This document shows positions 1 to 6,463 of a stretch of 11,491 nucleotides of DNA, piece by piece. The notes below the pieces were generated by a model. It had not been told where the DNA came from, did no database searches, and saw only the letters and a list, made by a program, of their open reading frames with translations. This stretch comes from Acidobacteriota bacterium (GTDB lineage Bacteria > Acidobacteriota > Terriglobia > Terriglobales > Acidobacteriaceae): NCBI GenBank assembly GCA_021819255.1, contig JAKART010000031.1, positions 1-11,491 on the forward strand, read 5' to 3'. How positions within the stretch are numbered: the first letter of the stretch is position 1; each line of letters begins with the position of its first letter. Position numbers and translations under genes: made by a program.

Positions 1-6
1 CGATCT

Positions 7-94
7 AGGGGAACGACTCCTGTGGGCGTTTTCCTCAATGAAAACGCCACTGAACGCCCGCTTCCGTACACCCATCATCAGGGAAAATGGTCTA
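7..94 (+). repeat. Short palindromic interspersed repeat, copy 1 (left part cut by window)
   Basis: This 88-base stretch recurs in direct orientation at 4777-4864 with three substitutions (51, 68 and 70). Inside it, 22-50 can form a hairpin: a 10-bp stem with one bulged G (GTGGGCGTTTT against AAAACGCCAC) and an 8-nt loop. All three substitutions lie outside that stem. It ends in the 15-base sequence at 78-92, which is one arm of the terminal inverted repeat seen whole in copy 2. The other arm would lie before base 1, so whether this copy is complete is unknown. It carries no credible gene. It resembles a REP- or MITE-like non-autonomous element, which is inference. Confidence 0.85.
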
Positions 95-95
95 A

Positions 96-320
96 GACGA
101 GGAAGCGTATCGCAAGGAATACCGAAGCCTGGCTGAGGCCCGCGCTCAGATCGGCGCGTGTATCAAGCAGACCTACAACCAGAAACGCCTGCACTCGGCG
201 CTTCGCTTTCTGCCGCTGGCCAGGTCCGAGGCGCAGGCGGCATCAAAAAATAGGGAGGCGGCTGCGTGGCGGCTTATCGCACGAGCTTTCTTCAGGCATC
301 GGCGAACTATTGTCCGGTGA
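96..320 (+). pseudogene. IS3-family transposase OrfB, C-terminal remnant
   Basis: Frame 3 directly after the repeat encodes about 74 residues ending at a TGA at 318-320. The start of this fragment (EEAYRKEYRSLAEARAQIGA, then YNQKRLHSALRF) matches the conserved C-terminus of IS3-family OrfB integrases, whose hallmark near the end is Y-N-x-K-R-L-H-S-A-L. Members of this family are normally about 270-300 residues, so the DDE catalytic core and N-terminus are missing. A TAA at 93-95 closes the frame upstream, exactly where the palindromic repeat ends, so the repeat, or a deletion at its edge, appears to have truncated the gene. The tail after about residue 50 is unlike the usual ending and may be read-through into non-transposase DNA. 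The fragment is non-functional. Confidence 0.75.
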
Positions 321-344
321 GGCTTTCCGCCGGAGACAGATTCT

Positions 345-429
345 GGCTGGCTCCGTTTCCGGCTGCTCACCGTCTCGATGAGTCGCAGCCGCCTATTTCT
401 CGGCGGGTTGGTCTCCGCCGGAGCCAGCC
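345..429. repeat. Nested inverted repeat (foldback)
   Basis: GGCTGGCTCCG at 345-355 is the exact reverse complement of CGGAGCCAGCC at 419-429. Inside, CGGCTGC at 360-366 pairs with GCAGCCG at 385-391. The right arm also overlaps a local palindrome, CTCCGCCGGAG, at 413-423. The whole could form a long imperfect stem-loop in RNA or a cruciform in DNA. Its position just past the IS3 remnant would suit a terminator, an IS end or another REP-like unit. No T-tract follows, so a standard intrinsic terminator is not supported. Confidence 0.55.
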
Positions 430-450
430 TCCGCTTCATCGGCTGCGGTC

Positions 451-470
451 AGATTGCTGTACAGTAATCT
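451..470. promoter_or_regulatory. 20-bp imperfect palindrome, candidate operator
   Basis: AGATTGCTGTACAGTAATCT is symmetric at 9 of 10 position pairs around a CTGTACAG core. It lies 148 bp before the sulfatase start. Such a site would suit a dimeric helix-turn-helix regulator. No regulator gene is in the window, so the function is inferred from symmetry alone. Confidence 0.35.
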
Positions 471-576
471 TGCTGGTTGAGTCATTTGCAGGGAACGGTT
501 GACAGGATCCTATTCAGTTGTTCTAGCCAAGAATTCCACCCCTAACCGCAGAAATCTTGATCGTACGAGTAAAAGT

Positions 577-593
577 AAATTGGAGTCCAATTT
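577..593. promoter_or_regulatory. 17-bp palindrome, candidate operator just upstream of the sulfatase RBS
   Basis: AAATTGGA and TCCAATTT are perfect 8-bp arms around a single central G. The site ends 24 bp before the sulfatase ATG and 10 bp before its Shine-Dalgarno sequence, where a bound repressor would block transcription. ATTGG/CCAAT half-sites resemble operators of FadR-subfamily GntR regulators such as the hexuronate regulator UxuR or the pyruvate regulator PdhR. That likeness is a suggestion from memory, not a match search. Confidence 0.45.
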
Positions 594-603
594 GTTGGAT
601 CAC

Positions 604-608
604 AGGAG
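604..608 (+). promoter_or_regulatory. Shine-Dalgarno sequence of the sulfatase
   Basis: AGGAG lies 9 bases before the ATG at 618 and fixes this start, which also preserves the complete Tat signal at the N-terminus. Confidence 0.7.
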
Positions 609-617
609 TCGATAGAC

Positions 618-2078
618 ATGAGCCAATTTAGCAGGCGAAGATTTGTTGAATTGATGGGAGCAACCGTGGGAGGGATGGCTCTACCGGAAGATTCCGTGGG
701 TCAGCCTAAGATCTCCCCTAAGAGCGGTGAAGACTTGGTGGGACGCCGACCCAATGTGATCGTCATGATCTGTGATGATCTTGGGTCTGGGGATCTTGGC
801 TGTTATGGGTCGGATTTGAGTACGCCAAACCTGAACCACATGGCGAGCGAGGGAGTGCGCTTCACTCGATTCGACACGGTGCACCCCATATGCTCGGCTT
901 CGCGCGGCGCCCTGCTTACGGGCAGATACTCAACGCGTACCGGAACGAAGCCCGTTTACTTCCCACAGGATACTGACGGCACAAATCTGGATGAGGTCAT
1001 GTTGGCAAACTTGTTGCACGCACAGCGCTACCGCTCTATGTGCGTCGGCAAATGGCACTTGGGGAGCATGCCTGAGTACCTTCCAACGAGCCGTGGCTTC
1101 GATTCCTATTTCGGCGTGCCTTACAGCGTCGATATGCATCCTTTGCCGATGATAAGAGATAAAACGGTTATCGAGGAGAATGCTGATCGCGCTTTGCTTA
1201 CTTCCCGATACACAGAGGAGGCTATCCGATTCATTGAGTCATCTTCCACTGATCCATTTTTCTTATATTTGGCTTATTCCTATCCTCACATCCCGATCAA
1301 TGCTTCCCCAAGGTTCAAGGGGAGATCCAAGCAAGGCATTTATGGAGATGCTGTAGAGGAAATCGACTGGAGCGTAGGTGAAATTGTGCAAACTCTGCGG
1401 CGCAGGAGCCTAGACGAGAATACTTTGATGATCTTCACCGGCGATCACGGCCCTTGGTTTCAGGGAAGTCCTGGGACACGACGCGGGCGAAAGGGCACTA
1501 CTTATGAAGGTGGTTGCCGAGTTCCGTTCCTTGCCAGATGGACCGGGGTCATTCCGGCTGGACACACCTGCGATGAGTGGGCATCGAACCTGGACGTACT
1601 TCCGACCGTCACCTCAATTTGCGGTGCAAGTTTACCTTCCAAGCCCGTGGACGGCCTTGATATCTCTGGACTCTTGACAGGCGGAAAGGGGCCTGAGAGG
1701 CACGAACCCGTTCTCTATTTCTCAGGGATGGAAGCGGGGCTCAATCTTCAATGCGCTCGCCAAGGAGGGTGGAAGGTGAGGATCGCCCAATACACGAAAG
1801 ATCCTTACGTGCTGGGAACTCCGCCAGGAGAAAATCTCCTGCTCACAAAACCAGAATTGTACTACCTCAACGAAGACCCTGGCGAGAGCTATGATGTTGC
1901 GGACCTTCACCCAGGCATTGTCAGCCAAATGATTCAGCAAGTTGATCAAATGATTCCGACGTTCCCTCAGAAGGTAATCGAGACTTACAACAATCTAAAG
2001 AAGAACCCTGATAGCCTGTCTACGCCGACGGGTGCACCAGCGCGGCCACGGATTACATCGCTCCACCAAAGCAATTGA
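618..2078 (+). CDS. Tat-exported type I (arylsulfatase-like) sulfatase
   Basis: This encodes 486 residues, a normal length for family S1 sulfatases, which hydrolyse sulfate esters through a formylglycine made from Cys or Ser. The N-terminus has a twin-arginine motif (SRRRFVEL, residues 5-12) and a short hydrophobic stretch, so export to the periplasm is likely. The active site reads C92-S-A-S-R96 followed by GALLTG, so Cys is the formylglycine precursor; Ala replaces the usual Pro in C-x-P-x-R. Expected metal and substrate ligands are present: D53-D54, K145 and H147 in GKWHLG, H224 in YPHIP, D276-H277 in GDHG, and K292. The C-terminal half has the usual EGG-x-R-V-P-F segment (about 298-304) and ELYYLNEDPGE. 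The natural substrate cannot be read from sequence. Base composition is lower in GC than the nuo genes, suggesting transfer. No sulfatase-maturing enzyme is in the window. Confidence 0.93.
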   Translation: MSQFSRRRFVELMGATVGGMALPEDSVGQPKISPKSGEDLVGRRPNVIVMICDDLGSGDLGCYGSDLSTPNLNHMASEGVRFTRFDTVHPICSASRGALLTGRYSTRTGTKPVYFPQDTDGTNLDEVMLANLLHAQRYRSMCVGKWHLGSMPEYLPTSRGFDSYFGVPYSVDMHPLPMIRDKTVIEENADRALLTSRYTEEAIRFIESSSTDPFFLYLAYSYPHIPINASPRFKGRSKQGIYGDAVEEIDWSVGEIVQTLRRRSLDENTLMIFTGDHGPWFQGSPGTRRGRKGTTYEGGCRVPFLARWTGVIPAGHTCDEWASNLDVLPTVTSICGASLPSKPVDGLDISGLLTGGKGPERHEPVLYFSGMEAGLNLQCARQGGWKVRIAQYTKDPYVLGTPPGENLLLTKPELYYLNEDPGESYDVADLHPGIVSQMIQQVDQMIPTFPQKVIETYNNLKKNPDSLSTPTGAPARPRITSLHQSN

Positions 2079-2194
2079 CCTACGTTGGCTTAGACAGAAA
2101 GGAAATGAATAAGTCGTGGAGCATGTTTCAGAATTAGGTTCGGCATCAAGCTGAAGTCTCCTGCGTGAGGCGGGTGGTTTGATGAACTTCTTGT

Positions 2195-2995
2195 ATGAGC
2201 AAGAAGAGATTTCAATTGTTAAGCGATGCGCATTGGGAGTTGATTGCGCTTTTGCTGCCTGAGCCGAATCTGCGCAGGGACAAGCGGGGGGTGGGCGTCG
2301 AACCGGGCCTGCCTGGAGCGGAGTCCGTGGGCCTTGCGGACGGGCGCGGCGTGGCGGCTCTTGCCCTACAAGTACCCCTATCCAGCGACCTGATGGAGGA
2401 GTTTGAAGCAGTGGGAGGAGCAACAAGTCTGGCTGGACGCATGGCGTGCGCTGCTGGGCGCGCTGGATCAAGAAGGTCTGTTGAAGTGGGGAGAAGGCGT
2501 TCCTGGACGGTGGATTCGCTCCGGCGAAAAAGAGGGCTCCGCAGTCTGTAAAAACGGGCGTGGCAGGGGCACGAAGTGGATGGTACTGGTCGACGGTGGC
2601 GGTCTTCCGCTGGGAGCTCGGCTCGAAAGTGCCTCTCCGGGAGAAGTTGCGCTTGGGGAAGCCACGCTCGCCGAAGTCAAGGTCCCCGCCGAAAAGGCCG
2701 TCCACGAAGAAAACCGAAGCGGCTGATCGCCGACCGTGCCTGCGACTCCGAACCGCCGGCCCGAGGGCTCGGGAGATGAGGCCTCGGCCTCCGCGTTCCC
2801 TATCGCAAGAGCAGCAAGGGATGGAAGCACGAATGCGGGAGAAACCTCAAACGATACAAGCGCCGCGGGATAATCGAGCCAACCAACGCATGGTTCGGAC
2901 AGTTCCGTAGGCTGCTTGTTCGCCACGAGCAGCCTACTCACCTGCAGAGCCTTCTGCTACCATGCCTGTGGATCACACGGCGGAGATGTTTATGA
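2195..2995 (+). pseudogene. Decayed IS5-family transposase
   Basis: Pieces of one IS5-family DDE transposase occur in order but in different frames. Frame 2 gives the N-terminus from 2195 (LSDAHWELIALLLPEPNLRR). Frame 3 gives LRTGAAWRLLPYKYPYPAT, a TGA at 2391-2393, then WRSLKQWEEQQVWLDAW. Frame 1 briefly gives AFLDGGFAPAKK with the first catalytic Asp (about 2490-2530). Frame 3 resumes with GRGRGTKWMVLVDGGGLPLG. Frame 2 ends it with KRLIADRACDS (second Asp), a TGA at 2777-2779, and RRGIIEPTNAWFGQFRRLL (the Glu). At least four frameshifts and two in-frame stops make it inactive. The intact protein would be about 260 residues. It lies between the convergent sulfatase and GH79-like genes. Its ends are not clearly defined. 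Confidence 0.88.
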
Positions 2996-3003
2996 AACTA
3001 GCT

Positions 3004-4458
3004 TTAGCCGAAAACGATCAAGGCACCCGATCCGCGCTTCGCAGAGACAGAGTAAACCCCCTCATGGCTCGACAAGCGCTCTTCCACTAAAGCGGTCCAG
3101 GCGCCGTCTGCACCCACGACACTCCCCGCCAAGGTGACGTCTGTCGTATCACTGAGCCGTGGAGCCGTCAGTCGCATCACTGTTGCACTGCGGGCGTTGG
3201 CGCCATGGATCCTGACGAGCACGTCGCGGTCTGCGTTCTTGTTGAAGAATGCCAGCCGCAAAAGGCCATCCTGGCCGCGGAGCGCGTAGGCGGTCAGGTT
3301 GGGAGAAGCTTCCGCTCCGCTGAGCTTGGTGCTCACCAGCCTCCCTGGACCAGCTTTGGCGAACAGCAGCAAACCGTAGTACTCCGGCCTGGCTAAGAAG
3401 CCGTTTTCCGGCTTGCCTGCAATCGGTGTGTACCAGCCATAACCGCCGCCGTGAAAGTTGATGCCGATGCAGCCGGCTTCCGCAAGTTGATACATATAGT
3501 CTGCAGCCCAAATCGCCGCTCCGAATGTATCGCTCACGCCCTCTTTCCCGCTTGGGCAGGAGTTTGTTTCCGTCATCCGGAACTTCAAGCCTGTCTCCTG
3601 TTCCGCTTGCTGAAAGGCCGCGATCTCCGACTGCAGACGTTCGTTTGGAGTTAGGAGGCGATCAATTGTTCCGGTTGGCCTGTGGACGGCATAGTAGTGA
3701 GATGAAAGAAACTTGATTTTATGCTGAAATTTCCTGGCAAAAGGCAGAAGCCAGTTCGGATGGGTGGCAGTATCCGGACCAGCAAACGGCGCACCCGGCA
3801 CGCGCGCTCGCACTGCCTCAAAGAAGCGGTCCCATTCCAGCAGATAGTCGTCCAAGCCCCAAGTGCTGGGCCGTAGGCGATTGAGTGTAAAGGCGTCAGG
3901 CTCGTTGCCTATCTGGAATGCCAAAATCTTCTCTCGCCCGAGGGTTTGCATGACAAATGCGGCTTCGTCGGCTGCCCTTTCCGGAGTGCCTTGCCCGAGG
4001 TTGAGACCATAGATCACGCTCCAACCTGTCTGATCCAGAAAGGTCTTGAGCTGCCGGATCGCATCGGGTGTGATCGTTGCGGGCCGAATGGGATGTTGAC
4101 CCGTGTCTGGACCCGCAGTGGTCTTCAAGGACATTCTCGAAGGCCTGGCGTTTCGATCCCAGAACGTATACTCGCTGGTATCACCACCGAGGCGAAGCAC
4201 GCCATGTCTTCCCAGCCTGGAGATCATCCCCACCAGCTGGGAGTTAGAACCTGAGAAGAACTCCGGATTCGAAAGCTGGGTTTGCTCGTAGCTCAAACCT
4301 GTGAAATCTGACGGGATGACGTGTCCTTGAATAGAGACGTCCATTGTCAGATCTACGACGACCGGGGAAGGCGATACCATCTCTGTCCAGCCGCCACGGC
4401 AGAGCAGCATGGAAGCGGAGGTCAGCAACGATGACTGCAAGAACATACGTCTTCGCAT
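3004..4458 (-). CDS. Secreted GH79-family-like glycoside hydrolase (beta-glucuronidase/heparanase-like)
   Basis: This encodes 484 residues. The N-terminus (MRRRMFLQSSLLTSASMLLC) has a twin-arginine RRxFLQ-like motif and a hydrophobic core, so export by Tat is likely. The fold is a clan GH-A (beta/alpha)8 barrel: the acid/base is E186 in FQIGNEPDAF and the nucleophile is E297 in FRMTETNS, the usual NEP and E spacing on strands 4 and 7. A beta-sandwich probably fills residues 370-484. Overall likeness is to bacterial GH79 enzymes, which remove glucuronic acid or 4-O-methyl-glucuronic acid from polysaccharides; one such enzyme is known from Acidobacterium capsulatum. GH30 or GH39-type activity cannot be excluded. 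The start at 4458 keeps both arginines, though the upstream Shine-Dalgarno match is poor. The gene is not tightly coupled to nuoN, whose stop lies 517 bp upstream. Confidence 0.82.
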   Translation of the reverse strand: MRRRMFLQSSLLTSASMLLCRGGWTEMVSPSPVVVDLTMDVSIQGHVIPSDFTGLSYEQTQLSNPEFFSGSNSQLVGMISRLGRHGVLRLGGDTSEYTFWDRNARPSRMSLKTTAGPDTGQHPIRPATITPDAIRQLKTFLDQTGWSVIYGLNLGQGTPERAADEAAFVMQTLGREKILAFQIGNEPDAFTLNRLRPSTWGLDDYLLEWDRFFEAVRARVPGAPFAGPDTATHPNWLLPFARKFQHKIKFLSSHYYAVHRPTGTIDRLLTPNERLQSEIAAFQQAEQETGLKFRMTETNSCPSGKEGVSDTFGAAIWAADYMYQLAEAGCIGINFHGGGYGWYTPIAGKPENGFLARPEYYGLLLFAKAGPGRLVSTKLSGAEASPNLTAYALRGQDGLLRLAFFNKNADRDVLVRIHGANARSATVMRLTAPRLSDTTDVTLAGSVVGADGAWTALVEERLSSHEGVYSVSAKRGSGALIVFG

Positions 4459-4693
4459 CAGAGTTATTCCAACACAGACGCTTCGTCATGGGCAAACGAA
4501 GCGTGCGCTCTCAGCCGGCCGGCCGCGGAGCAAGGGTTGCGCCGGCCCCTCCGTCCGAATCTCCGAGACTTGCTCATTCGCGCCTGGTTCCTACGATCCA
4601 TCCGCTTGGAGCCAGGCTGATCCCCGCCAATGGATTCTGCTCCTCGGGCGCTTGCTTGACTGAGTGGCGGCACGATGAATCTCCTGCCAGGAA

Positions 4694-4714
4694 CATGATG
4701 GGAAGGCCATCATG
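4694..4714. repeat. Perfect 8-bp hairpin
   Basis: CATGATGG (4694-4701) and CCATCATG (4707-4714) are exact inverted copies around a 5-base GAAGG loop. No T-tract follows on either strand, so a regulatory or REP-like role is as likely as termination. Confidence 0.55.
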
Positions 4715-4750
4715 CCAGCCGGGACCTGTAAGACTCCCGCACGGATGTTG

Positions 4751-4864
4751 GACCATTTTCCCTGAAGGTGTAAGCAAGGGGAACGACTCCTGTGGGCGTT
4801 TTCCTCAATGAAAACGCCACGGAACGCCCGCTTCCGTGCGCCCATCATCAGGGAAAATGGTCTA
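4751..4864. repeat. Short palindromic interspersed repeat, copy 2 (complete, with terminal inverted repeats)
   Basis: GACCATTTTCCCTGA at 4751-4765 is the exact reverse complement of TCAGGGAAAATGGTC at 4848-4862, giving a 112-bp unit with 15-bp terminal inverted repeats. Bases 4777-4864 repeat 7-94 directly. The internal hairpin at 4792-4820 (10-bp stem with one bulged G, 8-nt loop) is identical in both copies. The unit is too small to code for a transposase, so it would be a MITE- or REP-like element mobilised in trans, if mobile at all. Lying downstream of nuoN, it may also stabilise or end the nuo transcript. Confidence 0.85.
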
Positions 4865-4975
4865 GAACCCGTCTCGTTTGGATCGATCCCCGCAGGCGAG
4901 CCGGCTGAGACGCCTTGATGGGAGAAGACGCCCCTCAAAGTTGAGGCATTCCGCTCTGCCTGAACTGGAGAAGTT

Positions 4976-6463
4976 CTATTTTTGCATGACGCATTGGGCC
5001 ACGGTTGATGGAGCAGCGCGTTGCGTCAGGCTTAGGATGCGATTGGGCAGGATGCCCAGCAAGAGTGTGGCTGCAGCTGTGGCGATCAACGCCAACCCCG
5101 CCGGGATGGAGAGGCAATGCGGTGTAGGAGCATCGCCGATGGTGTCCGTGGTGGGTCTGGCATAAAGGGCGGTCAGCAGACGCAGGTAGTAGAAGCAGGC
5201 CAGCCCGGAGTTGGCCAGACCGACGATGGCCAGCCAAGTGTATCCGCTGTGTACGGCGGCGGAGAAGACGTAAAACTTGCCGAAGAAGCCGCCGGTGAAG
5301 GGAATTCCAATCAGGGAAAGCAGGAAAAAGGCCAGGAACGCCGCAAGCGCCGGCCGCCGCAGAGCCAGACCGGTCAGGTCGTCGATGGTGCGCAGCCGCT
5401 CGTCGAATCCAGAGAGTTGGGTCAGCACCACGAAGGCCCCGACGTTCATGGCCGCATAGGCGGCGGTGTAGAAACAGGCCGTGGAGACTGCCAGAGGCTC
5501 CGGAGCTGTGAAAGCCACCAGCAGATAGCCGGCGTGGGCGATCGAAGAGTAGGCCAGCAGGCGCTTGGCGTCGGATTGCAACAGAGCGCCCAGGTTTCCA
5601 ATGGTCATCGACGCGACGGCCATGATGGCGATCAGCGGCGCCCAGTGATGCCGATCTGTTGGCGCGGCCTCAAACAGAAAACGCAGAAGTACGGCAAAAG
5701 CCGCAGCTTTGGGCGCTGTGGACATCAGACCAACTACCGGAGCCGGCGCTCCCTGGTAAACGTCCGGTGTCCAGACGTGAAAGGGCGCTGCGGACACTTT
5801 GAAGCCCAGGCCGATCAGCACCATGCCGACCGCAAGCCAGCCGAAGAGCGGCGTCTTGGTGGCGGCCAGGCCCGCGCCAATCCCGGCAATTGTCGTCGAT
5901 CCGGTAGCGCCGAAGCAGAGAGCGATGCCGTACAGGAAGAAAGCTGTCGCAAAGCTGCCCAGCAGGAAGTACTTGATGGCCGACTCGGAGGCTGTGGCGC
6001 GGCCCTTGCGGAAGCCCGCCAAGATGTAGGTGGAGATCGAGGAGATCTCCAGCCCGATGAAGACCATCAGCAGTTCCGCGGAACTGGTCATGAACATCAT
6101 GCCTGTGGCGCCGAACAGAACCAGGGCAAAGTACTCGCCGGCATGACTGATCTGATCTGGCGGGAAGTAATCCAGCGAGGCCAGCAGCGTGGTGACAACA
6201 ATGCTCGCGATGAGCAGGTGGAAGAAGATGGAGAATGCATCCACCTGAATGGTTCCGTAGAAGCCGGTAAGGGTTCCCAGGGCATGGACAACGCGAAGTT
6301 GGAAAAGCGCGGCAACTCCAGAGCCAAGCGATCCCAGTATGGCGAGCCAGCCGAGCGGCTTGCGCGAGGCACCCACAGCCAGCAAGGGCTCCAGCAGCAT
6401 CACCAGGATGGCGGTGAGGGTAAGGATCAGCTCAGGCAGAAGGGCGAGGAGGTTGGTGGACAT
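4976..6463 (-). CDS. nuoN: NADH-quinone oxidoreductase subunit N (complex I antiporter-like subunit)
   Basis: This encodes 495 residues, mostly membrane helices (about 14), in the usual size range for NuoN, one of three antiporter-like proton channels in the complex I membrane arm. The expected charged residues inside the membrane are present: E139 in FIGLEISS (TM5), K222 in [17 protein letters not shown] (TM7), K252 in APKAAAF (TM8) and K396 in [10 protein letters not shown] (TM12). The segment around TM7 is a clear NuoN signature. The start overlaps the nuoM stop as TGATG and is preceded by a strong AGGAGGTG, so the two genes are translationally coupled. It is the last nuo gene of the block. 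Confidence 0.97.
   Translation of the reverse strand: MSTNLLALLPELILTLTAILVMLLEPLLAVGASRKPLGWLAILGSLGSGVAALFQLRVVHALGTLTGFYGTIQVDAFSIFFHLLIASIVVTTLLASLDYFPPDQISHAGEYFALVLFGATGMMFMTSSAELLMVFIGLEISSISTYILAGFRKGRATASESAIKYFLLGSFATAFFLYGIALCFGATGSTTIAGIGAGLAATKTPLFGWLAVGMVLIGLGFKVSAAPFHVWTPDVYQGAPAPVVGLMSTAPKAAAFAVLLRFLFEAAPTDRHHWAPLIAIMAVASMTIGNLGALLQSDAKRLLAYSSIAHAGYLLVAFTAPEPLAVSTACFYTAAYAAMNVGAFVVLTQLSGFDERLRTIDDLTGLALRRPALAAFLAFFLLSLIGIPFTGGFFGKFYVFSAAVHSGYTWLAIVGLANSGLACFYYLRLLTALYARPTTDTIGDAPTPHCLSIPAGLALIATAAATLLLGILPNRILSLTQRAAPSTVAQCVMQK

Larger units (their letters stand above)
321..617. other. Non-coding region with nested dyads, upstream of the sulfatase
   Basis: I see no convincing gene between the IS3 remnant and the sulfatase. 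The region holds an 11-bp inverted repeat (345-355 with 419-429) enclosing a 7-bp one (360-366 with 385-391), a 20-bp imperfect palindrome (451-470) and a 17-bp palindrome (577-593). A TTGACA at 499-504 could be a -35 element, but no good -10 sits 16-18 bases downstream, so no promoter is called. Short ORFs on both strands here have no recognisable family signature. Confidence 0.6.
4459..4975. other. Intergenic region between nuoN and the GH79-like gene
   Basis: This gap of about 517 bp has no gene I can support on either strand; its ORFs show no family features. It carries a perfect 8-bp hairpin at 4694-4714 and the complete palindromic repeat element at 4751-4864. A small dyad at 4933-4946, 30 bp past the nuoN stop, lacks a U-tract on the nuo strand. 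Promoter elements for the GH79-like gene should lie here, but none is clear. Confidence 0.6.

Noticed and set aside
22..381. 119-codon + strand ORF across repeat copy 1 and the IS3 remnant
   Set aside because: It reads the IS3 remnant in the wrong frame; the transposase signature lies in frame 3 at 96-320.
499..527. TTGACA as a sigma-70 promoter -35 box for the sulfatase
   Set aside because: No acceptable -10 hexamer at 16-18 bp spacing.
1995..2705. 236-codon - strand ORF over the sulfatase end and IS5 relic
   Set aside because: It is antisense to recognisable transposase pieces and the sulfatase C-terminus; its composition is low-complexity Pro/Arg/Ser-rich with no known motif.
4591..4938. 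115-codon - strand ORF across the palindromic repeat
   Set aside because: It is built largely from the non-coding repeat; the similar peptide read through copy 1 is in another context, so the likeness reflects DNA repetition, not a protein family.
4933..4946. CCTCAA-AG-TTGAGG dyad as the nuo operon terminator
   Set aside because: The loop is too short for all pairs to form, the stem would be 4 bp, and no U-tract follows on the nuo strand.
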